Shown: piece after piece, positions 49,600-61,559 of the stretch
Position numbering within the stretch: the first letter of the stretch is position 1
Layout of the letters: the number at the start of each line of letters is the position of its first letter
NCBI GenBank assembly: GCA_009760885.1
Contig: CM019701.1
Location: 36,656,697 to 36,720,696, forward strand
Reading direction: 5' to 3'
DNA: 64,000 nt
DNA from: Achatina immaculata
Lineage: Eukaryota > Mollusca > Gastropoda > Stylommatophora > Achatinidae
Position numbers and translations under genes: made by a program
The notes under the pieces: generated by a model
Seen by the model: only the letters and a program-made list of their open reading frames with translations
Database searches by the model: none
What the model was told of the DNA's origin: nothing

Positions 49600-50315
49600 T
49601 CACACGTGAAGATTTCTCTGATTCTATTTAGTCTTGTCATATTTAATGGACACACCAAGGTCCATCATGTTTTATTTCAGTGCAGTGGCATAAAAGTGAA
49701 ATATGTTATTCAGTGCATGAGCACAAAAGTGAAGTATGTTATTAAGTGCATTGGCACAAATAGAAATATGTTATTGAGTGCACTTGCACAAAGTGGAAAT
49801 ATATATTCAATACATTTCGCACAAGTGGAAATATGTTATTCAGTGCATTGGCACAGCGAAGTTTTATGTGAGATAGGGGATGGGGATTTCATGGCAGCAG
49901 CGGCTGAAATGTTTTACCAGTGCATCGGCACAATACTGAGATAAATGTATAATTGCTTAGTAGAGCCAGAGGAGCCCAGGCCAGTCTGTTGCACTGATTT
50001 AGTTGATACATAGATAGAGATGACACACTGTATTTATGCCATGTCTTGTCATTATCATGATGATACATGTTGATGTCCTGTGTTGTAATGTCTGTGGTGG
50101 CGTCACTGTGATATATTTAGAGAGTGTTAAATAAATGGATGCAAAATGATTTATTGACTTGGTAATATGTATTTCATGCTGATGTGATGTATGAATGTGC
50201 GTACAATGCTGAATTAACTGGCATGCAGTATCTTTGAAGGGGAGAATCTAGGTTGGCGATCATGGGGTCTTGGCCATGCAGTATGATAGTACATGCCAAG
50301 GGAATGCCTGAAACT
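49600..50315 (+). repeat. Unclassified interspersed repeat, copy 2, with hairpin units
   Basis: Partner of 33330-34140. Between 49675 and 49935 there are about seven units of roughly 33 bp built on AGTGCAnnnGCACA, each an inverted GTGC/GCAC pair with a 4-nt loop. Further on come a TCATTATCATGATGATA block, TTAAATAAATGG and CTGGCATGCAGTA. There is no long frame. Confidence 0.65.
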
Positions 50316-50400
50316 GCTGGGTTGATCTATTTCTTCCCAAATTATCTATAAATGTAGATTTAGCACCAGCTAAGTTTACACAGACTTGAGTCGGACTGAG

Positions 50401-50655
50401 TTCCACATAGTTTCGAGATTATCTTCCACATAGTTTCGAGATTATCTTCCACATAGTTTCGAGATTATGTTTTAGAATAGTATTTTTTTTCAGTAATTTT
50501 TACAAATCCTCCTTGATGTGTATCAAACCCTCAGCAAGATTTAGTGCGTTACCTTCCTTGATGTGCACCAAATCCCAAGCAAGATTTGGTGCGTTATCCT
50601 CTTTGGTGTGTAATAAACCCCAGCAAGATTTAGTGCGTTATCCTCCTTGCTGTGT
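50401..50655. repeat. Two short tandem arrays (23 bp x3 and about 45 bp x3.5)
   Basis: TTCCACATAGTTTCGAGATT-ATC occurs three times at 50401-50468. From 50490 a unit of about 45 bp (TCCTTGATGTG..., AGCAAGATTTAGTGCGTTA) repeats three to four times. Confidence 0.85.
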
Positions 50656-51276
50656 AAACTGATTATTTCACATATCAAGGAAAATAACGATCTAAATCTT
50701 GCTACCCCTTCTATCACAATAAAATAAACAGCAGAGATTCAACAAATTAAAACATTTTAAAACACTAATTTTAGAAGCTGATTGATATCACCTGTTTATA
50801 TGAGATGTGGAGCATTACTTCGTCTAGGTTAGTGTTAACTGTTTCTGGAAGCCACCAAGACTCGTTTTGTTCTGCAGATGTCAGCTGTTTATGTAAACTA
50901 TCAAACATTATTTTATTTAACATTTCCTATTATGGCTAATTCCTCGTAAAATGTGAAACTGACAACAATAACAACGCGACATGTTTAAAGTAACTTGGAG
51001 CTCTTGTATACAAGCTGGACACAGAGTTCATTTAGAGTTCAAATACCAATGTCAACAAGTCAACATCGTGGCAATAGTTACTCTACTTTTACAGCCACAG
51101 TATTCAGTATTACAGAGTCTGTGAATAGAAACAGTATAATGCTGTTGCATTAAAAAAATACAGTAGAGGAATAGAAAAGTTATAGATCTATTATACTCCT
51201 ATCTGTTGTGTAAAGCCAAAGTCTTCAAAATGAAAACAGCTGTGAACAGACACGTTAAAACCTATTGTACTTCTAC

Positions 51277-51453
51277 CTGTTGTGGATTATCATGCAATAT
51301 TGACTCTGAATCTTTTATCTCGTCGAACTCTTGTAGACAGACATCTGGAACCAAGCTGGAGACCGTCTCGGGGACTTCTATAGGATACTGTATCGAGTGA
51401 CTGATTGCTGTGAACTGTTTCAGCAACGTTAGTGCCTGGCTTGAGGTAGGCAT
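51277..51453 (-). CDS. Unrecognised gene, exon 1 (start codon exon)
   Basis: The exon starts with ATG at 51453 (MPTSSQALTLLKQFTA), has 59 codons, and ends HDNPQQ at a CAG/GTAGAA donor in phase 0. There is no signal peptide. The sequence is mildly acidic and looks soluble. The phase matches the acceptor of the exon at 46869. I know of no family match. The ATG choice rests on its being the first in an otherwise open exon. The sequence immediately upstream has no obvious TATA box. Confidence comes from the chain of phase-compatible exons, not from homology. Confidence 0.6.
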
Positions 51454-51819
51454 TGTACAATATTTTCTACGCGTTCATGAGCTCGGTAACGTTAGTCGAA
51501 CTCCAGTTGAGCACCAATAGGGAAGAAGATACTGGAATGAATGAACTATTTCTCAGGAAAGAAGTAAAATTTGAAGAAAAATCAAGTAATGACTTTTAAA
51601 TTTGCTTCGTGTTATTTCCAATGGGATTTGAATTTTAAGAAGTCACATAAAAGAAGAATTGAAACTGTAGACTCGATTCGATCAATTCGGACACTTTAAG
51701 GACTTGATTTGAAAATGAAGAATAGCAACTCGGACTCGGCATGATATTTTTTTAGTCACTCGACTCGACAGCTTTACTTGAGAGTGGTATCAGTATAACA
51801 CGAATGCTTCAGTCGTGTC

Positions 51820-52110
51820 ATTGCTTTGTGTGCTATTGGAATAATCTAATCTGAACTCACGGTCTGCTAAGTTTTGCTTCGTGCATTTCCAAATAATACG
51901 TAATAACCAGTTTATTTTAGACAGAGTAATGACGGGCTGAGCAAGGAAGGTGCACACATCACGTAACACAAAGCAAAAGGCGCAACCAAACTGAAGGATC
52001 TATATCACTAGTACCTGACTCGCCACTATTATACTCGCATTATCACACACGTCTGGTAGATAGAGCGAGATACAATCTAAGGTTTAGGGTGATAATTTAA
52101 GTTTGGATTT
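51820..52110 (+). repeat. Diverged dispersed repeat pair, copy 1
   Basis: TCTAATCTGAACTCACGGTCTGC, GTTTATTTTAGACAGAGTAATG and AACTGAAGGA blocks recur in the same order at 61560-61830. Both copies lie just upstream (plus strand) of a minus-strand LINE-C copy. The class is unknown. Confidence 0.4.
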
Positions 52111-52184
52111 GTGTAATGACTTTCAAAGTATTGTCAGGAGGAAATAACAACACAGGCACTAAGAAATTAAAATCGAGCCTAATG

Positions 52185-53135
52185 GATGTTGGTGGTATCT
52201 TACATCCTTCCCGTGCCGTTTAACGTCACATAGGGCTCGCATGGTAGTTCGCCAAGTTTTCCTGTTTTCGGCGAGCTTTTCAACCTCATCAAGGGATTTT
52301 ATGCCTACTAATTTGGCCTCTCTTAACAGTGTCCTCTTTAGGGTTTCAGTCGACCTCTTTTTCCTCGGCCTGTTGTGCTTCACTTGATAGCTTGTTTTGG
52401 AGATTCTCTGACTGTTTCTTCTCATCACGTGACCGACGTATGTCCATCTCCTTTTCCTGATCACCCATGAGACTGGTTATTGTTCAATCATCTGTCTTAT
52501 CTCTGCATTGTTCTCGAATTCGTTCCACGTGATACAAAGTATTTTCCTTAGGCATTTGTTTTCATAAGAGTCTAATTTCTTTTCTATTTCTTAGTTGTTT
52601 TCCAACTTTCGAATGGCTAAATGAGGGTGGATATTACATTTGAAATGAATAATCTTAACTTGGTTTTTGTGCTTATAACTTTTGAATTCCATATGTTCTC
52701 AAGATTCTTAAAGATCAGTGCTGCTTTTACAATTCTAATTCTAACTTCCTTTCTGGTGTCACCATCCTGGTCTATGTAGCTTGACGAGGTATGCAAATTG
52801 GTGCACTTCTTCAACAGCTGTTCCTTCTACGTATAATTTTCCTTCTTGATTAATGAGAAGTTTCATTATTTTTGTTTTTTACTTGTTAATTTCAAGTCCT
52901 GTTTCGCTAGCTAGTGAAGGCAGGGTTTCTGTTTTTTCTTGCATTGAATCCACATTGTCACTGGTAAGAGTTATGTCACCTGCAAAATCAAGATCTTTCA
53001 GTCGGGTCTCATGTAGCCAGTCAGTGTCTAATTTACCTGTGCAACTGTTTTTCATTATAAAGTCTATGGCAATTCCAAACAACAAGGGATATAATGTACA
53101 TCCTTTTTCACGCCTGCTTCAATCTGGAACTATTC
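52185..53135 (-). mobile_element. LINE-C copy, 5'-truncated
   Basis: From the RT region LLFGIAIDFIMKNSCTGK and FAGDITLTSDN (family FADD; here Gly replaces the first Asp) to the RKRRWTYVGHVMRR region and ALCDVKRHGK-like end. There are frameshifts near 52610 and 52800. Confidence 0.85.
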
Positions 53136-54461
53136 GTGGTGTACCACGTTCCAAATATATGTTATTATTTGTACAATTTGTATATTTTGCTACTTAGATA
53201 CTTTATAAAGTATAAAGTGAAGATTAAGCTATATATAGTTCCACCTCTATTTAATTTGCTTTATGTTCTTCACGTTCACTACTTACAACTCCATAAATCA
53301 CTCTGATCTGGTAGTCCGCACCACCAGTTACTCCATGTTTTCACTCATAGACTTGCTATCTCATCTGAGACTCGACTTCAACCTGCCTGCAAGGACTTGA
53401 CTAGACACTTGAAGGTAGTGAACTGAAACTTAACTAGATACTTAATATTTACTATGAAGATTTGATTTTTATTTGCCTTGTATAACAAAAAGTGGTGCTG
53501 ACATGAATATTATTACTCGAAGCATGTATAATAATATTTTTTTAAAGATTAAATTGCATGGAAAAATGCTATATTACACCTTTTATCAGTGTTATTTTAA
53601 ATGGTTATGTTATTAAAAAATATTACTCATAAAAAGTGAATTTAAAAAAAACATTAATTTTTATACCACTCACGCCCACGAATACGATGAGAATTTTGCT
53701 TCTCCTATCGCTTTCCAGTCTAATTATGCTGAACTGATTTCACTTTAATATATTATTCTTAAAACACTAACAAAGGTAAGAATAATGTGATGTATTTTGC
53801 CTTGCAAGCATTTTTAATGTGTACGCTAAGCAGTCGATCTCATCACTGGGTCAAAGATATAGGTCGAAAAAGATGGCTGAAGATGCAGTGCAGAGGTTTA
53901 TAATGTAGGTATATATACAACATGCCGCCTTTGCTGAGGGGTTATGGCTTGCTCTTGATAGTCTAATGTGGGATACTTGCGAAACAAATATATAATGAAA
54001 ACAGCCAAGTTTTCTGCCACTATACTTTAAATTTGCTGCACACACAGCATTTTGAGGGCACAGCTTCACTTAGAAGACATTCATTCATCGGCATGTTTGG
54101 CCGAGTCTGGAATTAGAGTCAATCATTGCGTGAGAAATACTATCAGATCCAATGTACATTTTAATTTCGTTAACTCAGTCTTCTTTACACATAGAATCCC
54201 AATAGTAGGACTGGTCAGCTTCCTGCATTTAGCACTTCGGTAATAGATAAACAATTTAACATACCATTGACTGGATTATTTACGAGGACATAACCGCACA
54301 AATGTTCAGGATACCTCTGTTAGCTGAAGTACCAGCATTCTGTGTTCAGTACTTTTTTTGACTTTCCCCATTTAAGTGGGCATGCGCTTGCGCACCAAGT
54401 GAGTCTTTCCAATGGGATCATTCTATCTCATGTTACCAGACTGGGTCGGACTGGCTCAGTA
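53136..54461. other. No recognised feature
   Basis: A/T-rich sequence between a LINE-C copy and the hAT-like MITE. The same holds for 51454-51819 (upstream of the gene start, possible promoter), 55802-56287, 57800-58564, 61831-61964 and 63134-64000; the last has a poly-C at 63464. Confidence 0.4.
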
Positions 54462-54705
54462 GAGATGAGCACTGCTTTTTTTTGTTGTTTTTAGAAATGA
54501 ATCTCAGGTCCCGTTTAGTAAGTGCTCATGGAACGGATTCCTGGAGTTATTTTCCTTTTTTTTCTGAGAGGGGGAAAAAGAGGTGGGGAAGAAGCGAACT
54601 AGGAACTGTTTTATTAACAGCACACACGTTTTGGTTTACACCTTAATTATATGCAAGACAATGAAACTGAGAAAGAAGATAAAATATAAATTCACACAAC
54701 TGAGC
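54462..54705 (-). mobile_element. hAT-like MITE, copy 2
   Basis: This matches 185-456 in reverse orientation. One end is CAGTGCTCATCTCTA on the minus strand, a hAT-type terminal sequence. Shared inner blocks are GAATTTATATTTTATCTTCTT, ATTAAGGTGTAAAC and TCCATGAG(C/T)ACTTACTAAA. No transposase is present. Confidence 0.5.
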
Positions 54706-54744
54706 AAATAAGAGAGTATATATATATTCTTTTTATATATTTAC

Positions 54745-55705
54745 AATGGATATATTTGTGCAGTCAAAACAGAAGAAGGGATGAGTGAATAGTTCCAGAT
54801 TGAAACAGGCATGAAACAAGGATATATACTGTCTCCTTTACTTTTTGGAGTTGCAATAGACTTCGTAATTAAAAAATGCTGCACAGGTAACACAGGTATT
54901 GACTGGGTACATGGGACCCAACTAGAAGATCTTGATTTTGCTGATGACATAACTCTTATCAGTAACAATATGAATTCCATGCAATAAAAACAGATACCCT
55001 GTCTTCACTGGCTAGCAAAATAGGACTTGAAATGAATAAGGACACAACAAAATAATGAAACTTCCTATTAATCAAAATGGAAAAATACACGTAGAAGGGA
55101 CAGATGTTGAAGAAGTCAATCAATCTGCATACTTTAGCAGCTACATAGACCAGGATGGTGACACCAGAAAGGAAGTTAGAATTAGAATGGCAAAAGCGCA
55201 TCGACCTTCAAGAATGTTAAGAACATATGGGATTCAAAAGTTATAAGCACAAAAACCAGGTTAAGACTATTCAATTCAAATGTAATATCCACCCTCATTT
55301 ATGCATGCGAAAGCTGGAAAACAACTAAAGAAATAGACAAGAAATTAGACTCTTTTGAAAACAAATGCCTAAGAAAATACTCAGCATCAAGTGGAACGAA
55401 TTCAAGAACAATGCAGAGATAAGACAGATGACTGAACAACAACCAGTCTCATGGGTGATCGAGAAAAGGAGATGGACATATGTCGGTCATGTGGTGAGAA
55501 GAAACGATCAGAGAATCCCAAAACAAGCTATCAAGTGGAGCACAACAGGCCGAAGAAAAAGAGGCAGACCGCGTGAAACTCTAAAGAGGACATTGTTAAG
55601 AGAGGCCAAATTAACAGGTATAAAATCACTTGATGAAGTTGAAAAGCTAGCCCAAAACAGGAAAAATTGGCAAACTACCTTGCGCGCCCTATGTGACGTT
55701 TCACG
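54745..55705 (+). mobile_element. LINE-C copy, 5'-truncated
   Basis: It starts at VKTEEGMSE, then MKQGYILSPLLFGVAIDFVI and LEDLDFADDITLISNN, and continues to GRRKRGRPRETLKRTLLREA and RALCDV. Small indels shift the frame near 54985, 55050 and 55200. It ends in an (AG)n microsatellite instead of the normal tail. Confidence 0.88.
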
Positions 55706-55719
55706 GGAAATATATATTT

Positions 55720-55754
<35 letters not shown>

Positions 55755-55758
55755 AGAA

Positions 55759-55801
<43 letters not shown>
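55720..55801. repeat. (AG)n microsatellite
   Basis: About 80 bp of AG/AAAG at the 3' end of a LINE-C copy. Other CT/AG runs are at 1-60, 9081-9173 and 15094-15121. Confidence 0.95.
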
Positions 55802-55802
<1 letters not shown>

Positions 55803-56287
55803 ATAGCTGTGTCTTGTAAAAAAGCTGAGTCCGAGAGTACGTGTTGAGGAACTATGTGAATGTTTTAATGAAGATTTGGATTGTGTTGGTAATAAATCTG
55901 GAGTGGGGAAAGCGAAAAGAAGAGAGAGGGATATAATGGTAATCAAGCCGAGAAAAGATTTGGTGGAACAGATGAATATGGTTGGGTAGAGAGTTTGTAA
56001 TATTGTACAGTGAGGGTTCTGGGATATAAGTTACAGGTGAGAAGAAAGTAGAACTTAGTAAAGAGGGAATAATCACTGTGTAGGGAGGGATTGCTAAGTA
56101 AAGCTGAATTTAGAATTAACTCGTAAACTAATAACGCTGTTCCTAGTTTTGTTTTAAATAGTTTAACATTTTGTTATCACAGCTTTACTGCAGTGGCTTT
56201 AAGTATATTTATATAGTTACTCTTAGGTATATTTATACCCAAAAACTATTCGTGTGTTGGTAAATGTGAGCGACGGTTTGAAAATAA

Positions 56288-57790
56288 GATGGTAGGCAGA
56301 TGATCTCAATGTAGGGACAATGGCTACGATCACTGACTAGTACAGTCACTGCCAGGAAGGAAACCAATGGTAAACTACCTTCTGGAAATATACCAACAAA
56401 CCCAAACAGCATCATGGAAGGTGAGACAGGAAAAAGATCTGGTGGTGAGGCCCCTAGACCAGATAGATCTAATTTTAACACTGGGGAAGAGTGAGAGAGA
56501 GAGAGGTATATAATTGTGATGACGGACAAAATCCTGACCGTGTTACCAATGAAAACCCCTGCATCAAACTAAAAAGAAAAATAAGAGTAGGAATATGGAA
56601 TGTGAGAAGTATGTATGAGGGAAAGTATCAAACAATAAGTGACGAGATGAAAAGAACGGGGATACACATTTTGGGAATCTGCGAACATCGATGGAAAGGA
56701 TCAGGACACTTAGAAACAGATGGTATCTGAAAAAAAAAGCGAAAATGATGGTATCTTTATATCCTCTGGTGGAGAATTAGGAGTAAAGAAGGAGTGCCTT
56801 TTTACTTGGACAGATTAACATCAATAGCATTACTAAGTTACAATCAAGTAGGTGATAGAACCCTCACTATCAGACACTCCTAGAAATGTAACAATCATTC
56901 AGATATATGCACCTACATCAGTAGCAGAATAATAGGAAGTAGAAGACTTTTATAACACACTGCAAACCAGATACGAAAAAATGATATTGTATTAATAATG
57001 GGCGATTTTAATGCAAAGATTGGTACAGAAAGAGCAGAAGACGAAGGATATGTTTTGGGAAAATTTAGTATGGGACATAGAAATGAGGCAGGTGACACTC
57101 TTGTGGCATTTTGCGTGCAAAATGAGCTAATGATCACTAACACAGTTTTTAGACAACATCCAAGAAGATTTTGCACATGGACATCACCTGATGGGAAAAC
57201 CAAGAATCAAACAGATTACATTTTAGTGCAAAGAAGTTGGAGATCGAGTATAACATTAACAAAAACTCTACCAGGTGCAGACTGTGACACGGAGCATGAG
57301 TTATTAATAGCAGACATGAAGATAAAGATAAAAAGGACAGTTACTGGATCAAGAGGCGTGATACTGACCATATCACCCTCTAGTGTGCTGACAGGTTAAG
57401 GAAAATATGGGCACTAACACCATATCCCTATGTGCCTCTAAGGCATGACAGGGTTACCTTTACTTACTTTTTACTACTACTGGATCAAGACCATTCCGCT
57501 TTGATCTTACAAAAATATCAGAACAGTATAGAAGTGAAGAACTGTTTTGAGACAGTGATGGTTGTACAGGATGAGGTGACACCTAATGAATTGGCTACAC
57601 AGGCCAGAGATATCTCAATAACAGCTAAAGACACGGTTCCAGTAAAGAAAACTCAAAAGAATGAATGGATTAGAACAGGCACATTAGAACTAATAATCAA
57701 TGTAGAGAAATGAAGATGAAATGGAAAGTGACAAATAACAACAGGGAGGAATATAAATCTTTAACAAAAGAAGTAAGAACCGAGTACCTG
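56288..57790 (+). mobile_element. LINE-B 5' half with endonuclease domain
   Basis: This copy keeps the 5' UTR and the APE-type endonuclease: RKIRVGIWNVRSMYEGKYQT, ILGICEHRWKGSGH, IVLIMGDFNAKIGTERAEDE, RFCTWTSPDGKTKNQTDYIL, DCDTEHELLIADMKIKIKR. A pre-RT linker (TPNELATQARDISITAKDTV, VTNNNREEYKSLTKEVR) follows and the copy stops near 57790. Stops at 56730 and 56880-56990 inactivate it. A SINE is inserted at 57355. Loss of the 3' end is unusual for a LINE and implies a later deletion. Confidence 0.85.
57355..57477. mobile_element. Short SINE-like insertion with 13-bp TSD
   Basis: A 123-bp insertion into the LINE-B endonuclease, flanked by exact TACTGGATCAAGA (57342-57354, 57478-57490). The right side is a T-rich run (TTACCTTTACTTACTTTTTA) that may be the tail. 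The body matches 12590-12735 and, weakly, 17290-17392. No coding capacity and no clear A or B box. Confidence 0.8.
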
Positions 57791-58566
57791 CATTTATTGG
57801 AAGATACCTCTGATATATTGCAGCATATACAATTTCTTTTGGATAATTTCCTCTGGTTAAAAAAAAAAAAATGCTATGCTAATTTTTGTTTATCAGGTTA
57901 TTCAAGAAGGTTTCAATGTGATATTTTCTATCATAAAAAAATTTAAAAGATACACATTAAAACAAACAAAAATTTAATGATATGAATTTCTTTGAAAATT
58001 TATTAAGAAAATAAAATTTAAAAAACAATTTTCAGTGAATATTAGAACAAAACATAACTGTATATCTGCACACTACAAGCAGCACATGGCAGTTTAATTA
58101 CAGAAATACCCAGAAAACAGCAAAACTGCTCAGTAGCAAATGTTGATAAATAATAAGTCACTAAAGCTGTATTTTTAATATAATAGTCGTAGTAGTCCAA
58201 TTGAAATTTGGCAAAAATGCAGCAAAACATGTAATTAAACAAATAAATTATTATATTTACAAACAGAAAGTTTCATGAAAACATTTTTACAAAGTGCAAA
58301 TTCCTCTACACAAATGTTTGTTATAAAATTATGTTTAAACGTAAAAGTTTAATCCAGTGGTAATTCATAGAAAAAATTATCCATTTAAAATACTTCAAAG
58401 AAAAATGTAGACAGCTCCTGTCCACATCACTGAGGCATTTAATCAATATAGTGTTAGTGCACATATTTATTGCTTGATTTGTCTGCACACTAAAGTGATG
58501 TTGTCACTGTAATGACTGGCCACCTTTGCTCCTCTAACTTCAATAGAGACCAGGTACCCATTTCTA

Positions 58567-59899
58567 CAAGGTCTAACAATTAAGTAATGAGACTGATTTT
58601 ATTATGGCCAAGACAAAAATGCCATCTATGAAGCAAAGCATGGAATCAGAAGAGGCAACCTTCATCTATGATCTGGCAACCTTCATCTATGATTTTGCAA
58701 CTTTTCATCGCTGAGCAATAAGCAGATGACAAACAAGCCACCATTTTGTTGACCTAGTCAGAGTTGTATTGTTACGAAATCAGCATGGAGCAAAAAAGCT
58801 GACATTAAATTCTGTTTAAAACTCAGAAAAAGTGCCATTGAGACAGTTGAATTGTTGTGACAAGTTTATGGGGATAATTGTTTATCTCATGCACAGATAT
58901 TCAGGTGGTATTCACAATTCAAGAGTGGTGTGGAAACGATTACAAATGCAACTATACATGGATGCCCAATTTCTGTCGTAATGAGGAACTCATTGCAAAA
59001 GTCAGAGAAGGGATACAAGAAGATCGTTGTTTGACTGCAAGGATGATGGCAGATAAATTTGTTGTTAACCGAGAGACCATTCATAAAATTTTAGTGGAAG
59101 ATTTGGGCAAGAAAAAAATTGTTTGCCGGTTTGTGCCACATTCATTGTCTGATGACCAAAAACACCAGCGTGTTGAGTACGCAAAAGACATCATGAAAAC
59201 ATGTTGCAGAAATAAACATTTCTTAAATTTGATTGTTGCAGAGAATGAATCATGGATTTTCCACTATGATCTCACAACTAAATGCCAGAGTGCTCAGTGG
59301 AAGTCATCATCATCACAAAAAGGCCACAAAATTTGTCTTCAGAAGTCGAAAGTGAAGACAATGTTGGTGTGCTTCTACTACAGGAAAGGAGTTATTCACA
59401 AAGAATTTAATCTAGAAGGACAGACTGTTACTGCCAAAGTTTATTTAAGTATTTTGAAATGCCTATTGATAAGGATTCTCCGAGTCCAACCCGAGTATTC
59501 AACAACTGGCAGTTTTTTCCTTCTTCATGATAATACACTGGCTCAACGGGCAGTAGTTGTACAGGAATTTTTGGCCCAAAAACAAGTGTGTGTTCTCAAC
59601 CATCCACCCTATTCCCCAGATTTGTCTCCCTGCGATTATTTTCTACTCCAAAAATTAAAGTTATCATTGAAAGGATGCTTCTTTGATGATACTGATGACA
59701 TCCAAAGTGCTGTAACATCTAGTTTAAGGGCCATACCAACAGAAGAACTGCAGTGGTCGTTCCAGTGTTTGTTAGATAGTGCTACTCACTGTATCAGTGC
59801 ACAAGGGGCTTACTTTGAATAATATACAGGTTATATCTTCAACTGTTGTTCATTTTATTTTTTATATAATTAGTCTCATTACTTAATTGTCAGATCTTA
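58567..59899 (+). mobile_element. mariner element (family 2), near-complete transposase
   Basis: The element is 1333 bp with TA on both sides (58565-58566, 59900-59901). The ends read CAAGGTCTAACAATTAAG and TAAGATCTGACAATTAAG, each continuing TAATGAGACT. The transposase region starts near 58785 with stops in the first 90 nt. It then runs uninterrupted from 58878 to 59822 (314 codons in that frame), with one frame change near 58970. Visible motifs are MMADKFVVNRETIHKIL (helix-turn-helix), LVEDLGKKK, ESWIFHYDLTTK, LLHDN, and HPPYSPDLSPCDYFLL, with D34D spacing. The residue expected to be the first catalytic Asp is Asn (AENESW). Ends are good and the C-terminal two-thirds is open, but activity is unlikely. 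Confidence 0.9.
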
Positions 59900-60007
59900 T
59901 ACTATTGGGCTGATCAAAACATTTCGACAAGCAACAATGGGCCTTTGTCAAATCTGCAAACTTTACTAATCAAGTGATAAAAAGACATTTACCACCTCCC
60001 AAGAAAA

Positions 60008-60775
60008 GGCTGACCGCAACAGATCTCCAGTTTGTTCTGTCTCTTGCTTTTATTGTCAATCTCTTTTTTCTTCGGCCTGTTGTGTTCCATTTGATAGCTT
60101 GTTTGGGGATTTTCTGATTGTTTCTTTCATCACATGACCGACATATGTCCTTCTTCTTTTCCTGATCAACCAGAGGCAAGTTATTGTTTGCTCATCCATC
60201 TGATCTCTGCATTGTTCTTGAATTCATTCCACTTTAAACTGAGTATTTTCCTTAGGCATTTGTTTTTGAAAGAATCTAATTTCTTGTCTGTTTCTTTAGT
60301 TGTTTACCAGCTTTCACATGCATAAATGAGGGTGGATATTACATTTTAATAGAATAATCTTAACTTGGTTTTTATGCTTATAACTTTTGAATGCCATATG
60401 TTCTCAAGATTCTTGAAGGTCAATGTTGCTTTGGCAATTCAGATTCTACTTCTTTTCTGGTTTCACCATTGTGGTCTATATAGCTGCTGAGATATGCAAA
60501 ATGGTTTACTTCTTCAACAGCTGTTCCTTCTACATATATTTGTCCTTCATTGTTAATGAGAACCTTCATTATTTTTGTTTTATCCTTATTAATTTCAAGT
60601 CCTATTTTACTAGCCATTGAAGACAGGGTATCTGTTTTTACTTGCATTGATTTCACATTGCTGCTGATAAGAGTTATGTCATCTGCAAAATCAAGATCTT
60701 CTAGCTGGGTCTTACGTACCCAGTCAATGCCCATTTTACCTTTGCAAAATTTTTTCAATATGAAGTCTATGGCAA
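60008..60775 (-). mobile_element. LINE-C copy, diverged
   Basis: From VAIDFILKKFCKGKMGIDWV and LEDLDFADDITLISSN down to AIKWNTTGRRKK and a degenerate DRTNWRSVA end. It is more diverged than other copies and lacks the terminal GGAAGGATATAAGATA. Confidence 0.8.
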
Positions 60776-61180
60776 CATAGGCCTGTGAGACCTGGACACT
60801 TAACAAAACAGCTGAGAAACACATAAATGCCTTGAAGAAGAATGCTACAGAAGAGTACTTCAAATATCATGGACACAAAAAAGAACAAATATATCTATAC
60901 TACAAGAACTTAATATTGAAGAAGGCTGGCTAGTAAAGAAGATTAAAGAGAGAAAACATAAATATTTTGGACACATTAAACGTCATGATAATATAGAGAA
61001 AACAGTCTTGGGAAGAAGAAGAGAGGAAGACCAAGGTGAAGATGGCTGCAAGACATTGTTGATGATCTGCAAATTGATGCATTAGCAGCAGGCCATCTTG
61101 CTCACAACCAAGAGGCCTACAGGAGCGCTGTTAGGGAGGCAAAGTTCCACAAGGGACATGCAAATGAATGAATGAATGAT
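60776..61180 (+). mobile_element. LINE-B 3' fragment abutting LINE-C head to head
   Basis: From CETWTLNKTAEKHINA to the GRPR..WLQDIVDDLQ region and (GAAT)n, followed by a (TA)n run. It joins the truncated 5' end of the opposite-strand LINE-C with no spacer. Confidence 0.82.
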
Positions 61181-61187
61181 ATATATA

Positions 61188-61252
<65 letters not shown>

Positions 61253-61254
61253 TT

Positions 61255-61370
61255 ATATCATTGATAATCTGCATATCAGCAGAAGGGCTGCTTACAACTG
61301 AAAGGCCCACAGCAGAGCTGTTAGGGAGGCAAAGTTCTGCAAGGGACATGGAAATGACTGACTGATTGAA
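61255..61370 (+). mobile_element. LINE-B terminal scrap, degraded
   Basis: ATAATCTGCATATCAGCAGA ... AGAGCTGTTAGGGAGGCAAA ... GGGACATGGAAATGACTGAC matches the last 110 bp of LINE-B with many substitutions. It is older than the copy next to it. Confidence 0.65.
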
Positions 61371-61559
61371 TATTTGTAGTTGCATTTGTATCCAAAAAAT
61401 GAAGAAATTCTACTATTTGTATTGGAGAAAAATTTTAAATATTCTCATGCATATGTTTTTAGAGTAAACAAAACACACAAAATATTATAACTAGGGATAT
61501 TTTCTACACTGATCTCCTCACAACAGCATAATATTCGCAAGAGAACACTTACTTTACAG

